Assembly (NCBI GenBank): GCA_963277665.1
Contig: OY728165.1
Coordinates: 1,151,742,050 to 1,151,806,049, forward strand
From: Viscum album
Taxonomy: Eukaryota; Streptophyta; Magnoliopsida; Santalales; Viscaceae
DNA: 64,000 nt
Direction of reading: 5' to 3'
Shown here: positions 50,231-60,832 of the stretch, in pieces
Position numbering within the stretch: the stretch's first letter is position 1
Layout: the number at the start of each line of letters is the position of its first letter
Program-made: the position numbers and the translations under genes
Notes under the pieces: model-generated
Seen by the model: the letters and a program-made list of their open reading frames with translations, nothing else
What the model was told of the DNA's origin: nothing
Databases searched by the model: none

Positions 50231-53200
50231 GATTAGCCGTATATTGCATCATTTGAAATGTTTTATCATTTGGATGTACTTTGATCTATTTCAAATCCAC
50301 CTCCTACTATATAAAATGAAAATTAATTTTTTTCTTTCTAATGTAGTAACAGATCATAATATTCATAAAATAATTATGGGTCATTTATTTTTATATAATT
50401 ATCATCAAAATTAACTTTTTAGAAATTTTTTTTCAATATGCATAAATAGTCATATTGTGATGTAATAAATTAATATCTAAAAAATCAACCGATGTTGAAA
50501 TTTTACTATTAAATAAATAGTTATCTATATAAATATTTAAAAATTATATATTTTTTTAAAAGGCCTTTTAATTTCTTAAAATCTACATAACATTAATTCT
50601 CCATATATCATTATTTTTCTCTAAGTTAATAAAATACCCAATATGTGAATACCTTGGTCATATAATCACCTAATGCATGGTAGAAACCTAAATTATTATA
50701 TTTCCATAATAAAATAGAATTAATTCTTCCTAATTACATAAATAAATCAACAAATTATGAAATATATTGCATAAATACAAAATAATTAAAACTATATCAA
50801 TTATAACATATAACACTTTGTCAAAAAAAGTAGTTTTCAGTTTTGAGGCCATTAAAACAATATAAATTTATTTCCCTATATTAATCAACTATTTATCCAA
50901 AATACACACAATATTTTAATAATTCAGAATATATTAAGTGTTATATTCTCTAAGTGATTTTTTATATAAGTATCACCTTTCTAGTAAATGTTTCTCTATG
51001 TTAGTAGATACATTCAATATTTTCATGAAATACGTAATGGAAAAATTCTACTAAAAAATCCCAATAAATTTCAAGATTCATATAATATATATCATTAATT
51101 ATTATACACAAATAATTAACCACTAAACATTATTCTTATACAATTAAAAAAATCCACATAATATTTTTCCATAATACCTCTTTCCTATAATATAATGTAT
51201 TAATAACAAATTAACATTAATAATTCTCAATTTAAAAATTATTCAAATGTTTAATATATAAATTAGTTAGAATAGATCATAAAATTTGTATAAAATTTGT
51301 GGTTTCTTTATCATAAATAGTATAACCATTACTCATACAAACTTCTTTATTCTTTTCATAAGATGTTTTCCCAGGAAATAATTTTTTATAATGTACATTC
51401 TATCCACATTAATAAAAACAGACCATTTATGATTCTTTAGGGAAACCATTATTGTTAACAATTACAAGGACCAAATTAATCATTTTTCATTATAAATAAC
51501 ATTTATTGACTCATTATTTTACATATTCGAAAAAATTTTAGTCCCATTGAGACATTAACTTAAGTTATTATTCCCACATTCCTATCATATAAGAGACAGA
51601 TTCATCATTCCTCTACAGTATCAACCACATGAGCTCTCAATTATCTATTTCTTTCGCATTACTTTTCGCACCTAGATTTGGTAAAAGTACATGGTTTTAA
51701 TCAAATATTATGAACACATATAAGGAAAAGCATAATATTATTCACTGTAGTTATCATCACATTTGGATTCTCATAAAAAAAAGTTTAATAACATTCATTA
51801 TTTACTAATTTACTATTGGTTCTCTATATTGAGTATAACAAAAAACCATAGTGTGAGAAAAAAATAATCGTAGTAGTTAAAGACATAATGGAAAAAAATA
51901 ATTAATATAACGTATAAAACCATACCCCACATTCTCAATCTATAAAACCATGGTTTAACCCAATCATATCAATAATAATAATCTATTTAAATCATTTTCG
52001 ATAGTTTATAATGAAAATTTTTATTAACCAAAACATATTACCTAATAATTTTAAACAATATGCATGGTAAGGAATGATTACATGTACTTTATAACACTTG
52101 ATTCAATCCTTACACACATATTCAATGTTATTTTCCAAATAATCCAATGTTCTATATAAAAATTCTATATTACTAACCTGATGGGGTTGCGTTTCTTGAA
52201 AAATAACAAAATATCATTTTGACCAAAACTATACGATGTTATTGTATAGATATCCTTATCCAAAGTGTTATCACTAGTTATTTTATAATAAAAATATCTA
52301 AATATAGTATATAAATTTCTTATAATATTAACAATAAATGTAACAAATTATTTTTAGTGGTATATCATTGATACTTGTGAGGGTACTATGTGTGTGGATG
52401 CACCTTGTGGGTGGGAAACCCTATTACCCAAAGTGGAAGAATTTTTTTTGAATCCCTTAAGTTGATATATATGTTTATTCTAATTAAAACACATGATAGG
52501 TATATAGGATAACATTCTTAAATTTTTATCTGATTGAAACATTAAGGAGTGACTCTTTTCTTACATAAATTTAGCATTTTTCTTGATAAATATTAAACAA
52601 ATTTCATTAAATCGTACAATAAGTATGTAATAGAGTTGTTAGTTTGGACAATAGAAAGAAAAATTATATATCATTAATGATAATAAAAATCACCCAAAAA
52701 TATCTTCTCATAATATACTCCTATTAGGTATTCAATAAAATCAATCATATCATGTGGAAGGAATCATAAGAAATAATGAGCACAATTGATCAGTAAGGGT
52801 AAAAAGATGATATAACAATCTATTTTCATAATAATTATGAATTTATAATAGGTTAATCTTAACATGATCATAAATTATGTGGTTCATACCTTAACGTTCA
52901 TAGATCCTAAACTATATTCAATGTAAAAAAATGTACCATTCTATAAAACATGACCTATAAGTGTGATAAATCATCATAAATCATTCATGAGTCATTATCT
53001 CAATATTAAATGTTTTAAACCATCATAAATAACTAAATCCAATTCATATGTAATGGTTATCTTCCAAGACAATATATATATGGGACCATGACTCATCACC
53101 TATTTCCCATTGTTGATTTGAATACACCAATTTCATATATCATATCTAGACTCATATGTATCCTATAGTGGATCATTCGCTTAAAAAGTTTATATTTTAA

Positions 53201-54899
53201 TATAATAAGATATAATGTTTTCACAAATTTATTAGAGGGTCATATATGTCCCAACTATATCACAATGAATAACATACTTAGCTGATAAAAAATATTATAA
53301 AAAATTCCTCATATCACCGAATAATATCTTTTATAAATAAAAAATTATTTATATATATTTAATTAATTCATAATTTCATTAACCATGAATAATAAATAAG
53401 TTTCTGAAATATTTCATCCATGTAAGGTTTATCAATCCAGTGAATCAATAAGTATCATATAATTAAATATTATCCCCATGAAATCATTATTAACATTAAA
53501 ATACATCATCATAGATTGAAAATTATTATCTATTATCACATGGAACATTTTTTAAGAAAAATTCCCCTTACAATTTTGAAAAAAATAAAACAAGTTAAAA
53601 TTACAAAATCTTATTATTTGAAAATAATTTTAGGGACTTATATAGAATATTGAAATTTATTTTATTCCATTTATTTAGGAAAATAATTTATATAATATGA
53701 AATAAACATTTGGATACATAAAACATATCCAAAATAAATTTTACTAAAAATAATTTTCTAAAACTATAATTGAATTATCCAAAATCATTTAAAACATTTC
53801 ATGATTAAGATAGTATTTCGCTATATTTTAAATTTGGGAAATATTTTGTAAATAATTATCATTCAATGTATGTTTTAAATCATATAAAGATAAAATTTGA
53901 GAAAAAATTTTGTGTTAAGAAATTTCATTCCTTCTATATATGTTAAAACCAATACTCCTTTCACATTTTTGGTTAAATCAAAATTGTAATTTTTTAAAAC
54001 AAACCAAGAATATAAATTTTATAAAATTCTATAAAAAAAATTCAAAAATGTGTAAAAATGTATTTAATAATTCTATTTTATATTTATAAAACATTATGAA
54101 ATTATTTTTAGGAATAATTCATATAGAAGATAATGGAGTTTCACTTGAGGAGAGAAATAATGTTGATATTTCTTAAAAATGTTCTTTTTTAACTCATGAG
54201 TACATGAAGAGAAGAATATACAAAGGAAAAAATATTGTTTCATGAAATTACCAAAGTATAACAAGAATAATGGTTTTTTGAGATATGGATCATAATACTA
54301 CTCATTATAAGCATAAACATACCAAATCCTAATAAATAATGACATTGTATCAAAAAATCCTTATAACAGTAGTAAAATTGAATCATATGTCCCATGAAGG
54401 AATAAAATTAAATGAAACATAAAATTACACAATAACACATGAATTCATGATATTTCATTTTAAATAGTCTACATATACACCACATAATTGAAAATTAGTG
54501 TATAAGATACCGTATGTCCCAAGGAAAAAAAGTTTTGAAAAACATCCCTTAACAATTTGGAAACTTTTGAACCATAACAACCATGAAAAATTAATCAAAA
54601 TGTAAATATATAAATACAAGTAATTTTAATTATAATAAATGTGAAATTAATTAAATAGTAGTATATACACCACATATAGAAAATATGTGGTGAATATAGA
54701 ATCAATCACAAATTTATAAAAATTGAGATGTAAATATCATACCATAAGTATCGACATGATACATATGTGTTTAAAACTAATATATAATTAATTTAAAATT
54801 AATATATATATATATATATATATATTAAAAAACATAATTATATATCCCTCCATATATTAATTAATTAATAATTTATTAAAAATATATTTTTAACCAAAC
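50231..54899. other. AT-rich DNA, possible interior and 5' LTR of element E
   Basis: No gene recognised. It includes the 52850-53380 copy of the diverged repeat pair and a dinucleotide run (AT)12 at 54802-54825. If element E is real, its right LTR is interrupted by element D at 54900. This is inference. Confidence 0.4.
54802..54825. repeat. (AT)12 microsatellite
   Basis: Twelve uninterrupted AT dinucleotides about 75 bp left of the edge of element D. Confidence 0.9.
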
Positions 54900-54912
54900 T
54901 GAAGTGCCCAGA

Positions 54913-54954
54913 TCAGTGTGAATCACTGAGAGGGGGAGGGGGTGAATCAGTGAT
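54913..54954 (-). promoter_or_regulatory. Hairpin and G-run motif at the LTR edge of element D
   Basis: TCAGTG-tgaat-CACTGA forms a perfect 6-bp stem with a 5-nt loop. GAGGGGGAGGGGG and GTGAATCAGTGATCC follow. The right LTR has the same at 60846-60887. Element A has a G15 run and TGAAT at the equivalent position. Its place at the end of U5, beside the primer site, suggests a role in RNA folding or reverse transcription; this is inference. Confidence 0.6.
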
Positions 54955-55193
54955 CCTTTAAAACTTTTTACTAATTGATTCTTAATCAATTAAACCTCTA
55001 TGGCTGGTTAAAGCCTCGATCCACTCTTCTTGTATCTCTCAGCCTTTCCTCGAGTGATGCAGTAAATGTAAAGGCACAGGACACAGTGATTTACAAGTTT
55101 CGGCACCAAAGGCCTACGTCCTTGCCATGTTGGTTATACGCCCCAACATGGTTTCTTCCATTATAATCTGTTAGTATTATAATGGTCGATACA

Positions 55194-55351
55194 GAGTCCC
55201 ACTGTATCTCTCCTGAGTCCCACAGGAGGGTCTTTATACTGCGTCCCACAGTGTTACCAGAGTCCCACTGGCCTGCTCCAGAATCCCACTGAAGACTTCT
55301 TCCACCCTGAGTCTCACAGGGGGCTTCTCCTGGCTCCTCGAGTCACACGAG
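55194..55351. repeat. Short GAGTCCCAC repeat array in the LTR of element D
   Basis: Seven imperfect copies of GAGTCCCAC(T/A)GG at intervals of about 20-30 bp, the last two as GAGTCTCACAGG and GAGTCACACGAG. The right LTR has the same array at 61127-61284. Confidence 0.75.
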
Positions 55352-56219
55352 TAGATCTTCTTCTATATACGTTCATCAAGTATCCTCAGCAGTCTGGGAT
55401 AAAGACTGTTGGCCTTGCTCTGTACCTCTGATCACTTGAGTTGATCAGGTCTTCTCGTCTTGCTCAGGATTTATCTCCTTCTTCTCAGGATGACCTGGCT
55501 TCTCTCTCTAGCTACTGAATACTCAGACAACTGATATCTTTAACTTCAGTCTGGTCCAGTCTCACTTCAGTTCAACTTCATGCACTGAGTGCATGGAATC
55601 ATAATATCTTCAAGAACTCTTGGTCTTTGAAAACTAAAATGCACACAAGTAGATTTGACTTGTTTATGTGTGCATGTGCATGCATGCAAGCATGCACTCC
55701 CCTTCTTCTCTTCTTGGTGCAGTAAACCCTCAGAGGGTGTAATTCTTTTTCTCACACACCTTCTCAAACTTCACACACTTTATTCAATTTGGTTACACAC
55801 TTAAGAGTGTGTTCTACTTCTAGTGTGGGTCCTCTATTTCTTCCTTCTTATAGGTGTGTTCACTTCACTTAGTGCACACACACTAAGTTCGGCCTCTTTT
55901 CTCTTTGCACACACTTCTTATGAACACAAGTAAGCTTGGCCTTCACTTGTTTAGCACACACAACAACTTCCTTTTCTTACACACCCCAAAGGCTATGGCC
56001 TCTTCTTCAAATGCACACACAAAGTGTGTTCTTCAATTTGGCACAACCAAGGTATGGCCTCGGCCTTCCTCCTCTTCTTGCACACTCAAGGCTAGGGTGT
56101 ATGTCTTTCACTTGATGTGGCTTTCCTCCTCACTTAACACACAACCCGTAGGTATGTAATGCACTTCATCTTCATGTTGCACTATGCACACACACTTCCC
56201 AGGGTGTTCTTAGTTTTGT

Positions 56220-57480
56220 ATCGCGCAAGGTGCTTAAATACAAGCCTCGGCCTTCCTGCCTTCAACAGCAGTGCAAGTCCTCTGACAGCCGTGGGTGCGC
56301 AGGGTGTCAAGGACACCAACTGCCACGCAAGTGCGGGCTTCAACCATGGGCGCGCAAGGTGCTGCGGCCACGGGGACTTCCTGCCGCACAAGGGGAAGGC
56401 GCACAGGGGACTTCCCTTCACCTCTTTCACACAAGGGATGCGCGAAAGGAACCTAACGGAGCAAAAAGAGCTCCGGGATTTTATGTCGCGCAGGGGGTGT
56501 TGCGCGGAGCTATTCTTCGTGAGGCAAAGAAGCTCTCACGGGACTTCGGTTCTTCAAAAATTAGCAAAGCTTCAGCAAAAGGCTCTGAGCCTCGGCATCT
56601 CTTTTCATAGGCAGAGACGTCTCAGATCATCTGCGTGCGATAAATCTTTGATCTCTTGAAGATTTCGGATCTTCAAGATTCTTTGAAATCTTCTTTTTCT
56701 CCTCTGTTCACACGGGTTCTTTTCCTTCATTATTTTCCTCTTCATGCATGTGCATGGAAACGTATGCATGCCTCGGTTTATCCCGATTCATGCAAAGCAT
56801 AAACTCCATGTGGCCTCGCACCTTCGGTTTGCTTTGGCCTCATGAAAATTTCTTCTCCCGTTGCATGCATGTGTATTTTTATGCATGAATGGATTCTTCA
56901 TGGAAAAACGAGCACAATGGAACCTTCATCTCCTTCAAAAGTGGCCGGGAGCTCGAAATCCGGTGGTCAGATGGCCTCTGGTTCAGGTGACGTCACGGGT
57001 GGCCTTCGGCTGAGCTCGAGGAAGGAGACGGCTCGGAGCCGTCGGATGCGGCATTGAAAAGTTCATCAACGGCTGGATTAGAACGCGGTGTGCGGCGGAT
57101 GAGATGACCAGCTGCGATCTGGCGCGCGATCAATCGAGCGGCCAGGATCCGCTCTTGGAGATTTTTCCGCGTCCCACATCGAAACGGAGCGCGGTTTTTC
57201 CGCGGATTATCAACATAGCGCTCCCTTTCAACGCTCAGTTGCACTTCCCCCTCCACGGTGCCGCCCTGCACCGTGTTCTCTCTGCAGGCGCGCTCTTGCG
57301 CCCACCTCTGCTCCTCGCGGGCGCGCTATGCGCCCACTATGCACACACGGGCTCGCTCCTCGTGCTCACGCTGCGCGGGCTTCATCACCGCGTGGCCTCG
57401 GGGCTTATACACAGCCCCGACCTTCTGCCTCAGGGATATGATGCCTTGGCCTGAGGGTTCCCCATGGGCGTGGTGACCTC
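56220..57480 (-). other. CpG-rich leader block in the LTR of element D
   Basis: A GC-rich, CpG-dense stretch in otherwise AT-rich DNA. Read on the minus strand it lies just downstream of the TATA box at 57404, so it would be the first part of the transcript. The right LTR has the same block (about 62160-63430). Many differences between the two copies are C/T or G/A at CpG. Confidence 0.75.
57404..57410 (-). promoter_or_regulatory. Possible LTR TATA box of element D (3' LTR copy)
   Basis: The minus strand reads GTGTATAAGCCCC, conserved as GTGTATAAGCCACG at 63356-63362 in the other LTR. It is about 900 bp inside the LTR from the U3 end. Confidence 0.5.
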
Positions 57481-58307
57481 GAGTCCCACATGAGCCTTGG
57501 GTGATGACCCTCGGCTGGCCTTCCTTGGTGGCTATTTTTTGCTACTTAAAAACACCAGTGCTTTGTTAAGAAAAACAAAGTGACAAGTGTAAATGCCAAT
57601 TTCCATTCAAGACATCTTCTAAGACATTCCCCTCATCTATTCTTCTTCTTCATTAGAATTCCTCCAATTCTCTTAAACATTTATTCATAACTTTGGAATG
57701 GAATTCCCGAAGGTTTTTCATCTTCAACTGAGCTCCTTAATCACATAATTTCTTCCATCTGCTTCGTTGATCTAATCAGAGATCAAATTGCGTCATCTTC
57801 TAATTCACATGCACTAAGAAATAGTACATGGACTTTATTAGCACCACTTCATCCACTTAGTGATTGTGGATGGATCACTTCATCTCTTCATGCATTTTCA
57901 GTACAATGCATGGTCTTCAAACAATGTTGTGACATTGTATCTACTTGATACAAGTTCTTGGAACTTTAAGAAAAGCTCAACAATCATCTGATTTAATGAT
58001 GATGCTCCTTCATCATCCATTCTTCAAGTGGTGTAACTTAGTATAATCTTGATACAAGTATTGAAACATTAAGATCAGTTCAACAATCGTCTGATATAAA
58101 CATGGATGAATGTTTCAACCATAAACACTTATGACACTTAGTGAATCTCCTAAGTGACATTCATCTTAACACAATGGCCATCCTCCATTCATCACTAACA
58201 CCATCATAGCCTCTGTCATTCACATATTGAAACTCCTTGACATCCATCCATTCATTCCTTGACAACAACATACCTCATTGAAAAAAAATGAAACACAGTG
58301 CACTTCA

Positions 58308-58320
58308 ATCTCCCCCTTTG
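58308..58320 (-). other. Polypurine tract of element D
   Basis: The minus strand reads CAAAGGGGGAGAT, directly before the LTR start TGAAGTG. Further PPT-like runs on the minus strand lie at about 58382-58391 and 58735-58747, as in element A. Confidence 0.92.
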
Positions 58321-58870
58321 TATTTGTTGTCAATACACTTTTTCAGCACATATGAATGGGTCAATATGTGTGCCAATATTTTCTCCCCCTTATTGGAAAT
58401 CAAATGCAAAGGTGTGGTGTGGTTCTCTTCAAAAATCTCTTCCTCCCTTTGAAAAGTATTTTATTGAAAAACACTGAGAGAGGGATGATATCACATGTTC
58501 TCTTTAGCAAAGAACCTTTAGTAAATCATCTCTATGTCTACTTGGGCTAACTCGGTGTAGAAAACAAGAGTGATGTAACCAAGGAACTCAATGCTATCCA
58601 AAATTCACTGTACATGTGAGATCATGCTTAGGCATCAAGGGGTTGAAATTTTTCAGATATATCAATGACTTGCTAAATCCTTCAGCTTTTCTCAAGATGG
58701 AATTAAATCTTAGAATACCATCTTCTCCAGATTGGCTCCCCCTCAAGGGGTGCACTCCATTCCTTCCAAACCATCATCTAGTTGAGAATGATCATCATCT
58801 TCAATTCCCTACAATGTCAGCACATGTAAATACAAGTGATTAGGGAATAATATGGAACCTCCTTGGTTCA
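58321..58870 (-). other. Noncoding 3' region of element D
   Basis: About 550 bp between the end of the Gag-like frame and the purine tract. It contains two extra purine runs. Small plus-strand ORFs here (58356-58550, 58616-58843) run against the element and look like chance. Confidence 0.6.
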
Positions 58871-60784
58871 TCAATGTGAACAACAAGGTTGATAAGATTC
58901 TCTCAACCGAGATGCCCCATTTTCACCATTCTTCACACTTGCACATCTGATCTTCAATGATGTTTGTGCTGGTGTGGATCTCAACACATCTTCATGTGAA
59001 ATATTCTTCTTCCCTTTTGCCTTAGCAATTGCCAGAACTTCATCTTCAGCTCTTTGCAGATCTTTGGCAAGTTGCAACTGATTTGGCCATATGACTAGTA
59101 AGTCACTTGGAAGTGTGGCCTCAGTTCTGGATTTTCCACATGGTTCCTTTGATGCTTTCAAGCTACCTTTCTTTAACAACTTGTTTTCAATCAATCCCTT
59201 CTGCTTCCTTTGGATTGATCGTCTGTTTGAGTCCAGTCTTCCCATATTAAATTTCATGGATTCTTTACAAAGATCCATGATATGTCCTTTCTTTCCACAG
59301 TAGAAGAATTTCTTCTTGGTGGTCCTTCTGGATGCATCACCCTTCTTGGATTTAGACTCCAAGGTCTTCTCTTCCTTTTTCATAATCTTCTTGGGAGTAT
59401 CTTCAGCTTTCTTCTGCTTGCTTCCCAAGGATTCTATCTGAGCCAGGTTCTGTGATCTTTTCTTCTTTTGAGCTCCGGATACAGTTGGAGATTGACATGT
59501 ATCTTTTTGACCACTTTTGCAATCATCCCAGATGTTGTCAAGTAATCCAAATCTATTTGCAGTAAACAGATGTCTCTGGACCTATGGATGCTACTACTTT
59601 TCTTCCGGCTTTCTCTCCCTTGGCATGGGCTTCCTCTATGCTTTGGCATTCATTGGATTGTACCAACAATCCTTTGCACAATTCCCATACTTGTTACAAC
59701 ACCAACATTGACCCACAAATCTTGACCTTTTGATTCCTTCTGATTGTAGGGTACTTGTCTTGAATTTTTGTGCTGCTTCAGGAGAGCATTCTTTCTTCAT
59801 TGTCTTCATCCATACTTGTTTGGAATTATTCTTCCATCCTTCACTTTTTGTGGAAACACAATTAGAAGCATTAGTACAAGATGGGATGGATGGTACCTTC
59901 CTTTTAGAAGATGTTTCCCTTTTATTAGAGGATGTCCTTCTTTTGGAATCATCCTTATCAATGCACACTTGTGTAGCAACATTTCTACTTTCAGATGACT
60001 GGGAGGATTTAGCTTTGTGTGATTGCAGCTTTTTCAATATCACCTCTAGTTCTAAGCATTTCATGTTAAGTGGGTTCTTATCATCCTGAACAGTTCTTTG
60101 CCTTCCTTCCCTAGTTTCTTTCAGCTGTTCTAACTGGTCTTCATGCACCTTCTTCATTTTCAGCAATTAATTGTCCAGCTCCTTCACCCTATTTACTTTG
60201 TCTTCAAGTTGAGCATCTCTGACATTCATTGAAACTTTGTGCCTCTTTTCCAGTGCATGAATAACTTCTTTAACCATTATCTTAAAGAACTCTTTCTCAG
60301 AAAGGCTTCTTTGCAATTATTTAGTAGTGTCTTCATATCTTTCATTGCAAAGAGATAATATTTCATCTTTAGCCTTCACCAGCTTTCTGAGAGTGTTGGT
60401 TATGCCAACCCTTTTTTCCAATTGGACTTCCAGAGAATTGGCTTCATCTTCTAGCTGTAATTTTTCTTCTTGAAGATCAAGGATGCCTGTAGCTATACAC
60501 ATTGTCACTTCCTTGGGGACTGTCTTCTGAAGATATTTGTTTTCATTTAGAAGATCATTGTGCCTTCCATCTTCAGCACAGTTAGAGCAGGCTTCATCAG
60601 AAGAATGATAAAAGGAATTGTCATCTGATGTGACTTTTACAATTCTTTCCATAGAAGGAGTTTCTCTGATTACAACAACCTTCTTCTTCGTCTTCTTTGC
60701 CTGTTTCTTCATTCTTTTTTTCAGAGTCTTGGCAGATATCTCCATTTGAGGCTGTTCTTTCATTTCCTCAAATCTGCACTCCAT
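58871..60784 (-). pseudogene. Gag-like frame of element D: coils and two zinc knuckles, stopped
   Basis: From a Met at 60784, 30 bp inside the primer site, one frame runs 638 codons to a TGA at 58871 without a frameshift. Internal stops are at 60317 (TAA), 60167 (TAA), 59636, 59594, 59591 and 59582 (all TAG). In order the product has a Lys-rich region (KKRMKKQAKKTKKK), an acidic Ser patch, Leu/Glu/Lys-rich probable coiled coils (about 60050-60560), a knuckle CWCCNKYGNCAKDC (59666-59707; Asn replaces His), and a second knuckle FYCGKKGHIMDLC (59267-59308; the first Cys is replaced by Phe). This matches the C-terminal half of Sirevirus Gag. No capsid domain was seen. It would bind RNA if made whole. 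Confidence 0.75.
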
Positions 60785-60813
60785 ATAGACTCTCTTGGAT
60801 CTTTTAGAGGCAA

Positions 60814-60830
60814 CCTTCCCTTTGATACCA
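60814..60830 (-). other. Primer binding site of element D
   Basis: The minus strand reads TGGTATCAAAGGGAAGG, starting two bases inside the 5' LTR. The first eight bases fit initiator Met tRNA. Confidence 0.88.
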
Positions 60831-60832
60831 AT

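Larger units (their letters stand above)
54900..58307 (-). repeat. 3' LTR of element D
   Basis: 3408 bp from TGAAGTGCCC to GTGCACTTCA, with perfect TGAAGTGC/GCACTTCA inverted ends. It is collinear with 60833-64000 and roughly 94 percent identical in the parts compared. It contains a hairpin and G-run near 54913, a GAGTCCCAC array (55194-55351), TGCA-rich stretches, a CpG-rich block (about 56220-57480) and a minus-strand TATA box at about 57404. ORFs on the plus strand such as 56159-56659 run against the element and have no known product. Confidence 0.94.

Noticed and set aside
56159..56659. 166-codon plus-strand ORF in the LTR of element D, with a 160-codon partner at 62156-62638
   Set aside because: It runs against the element, lies in GC-rich DNA where long ORFs arise easily, and both copies exist only because the LTRs are duplicates. 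Overlapping ORFs in other frames are about as long.
59730..60089. 119-codon plus-strand ORF in the interior of element D
   Set aside because: It is the antisense shadow of the Gag-like frame, which has the zinc knuckles and lies in the element's orientation.
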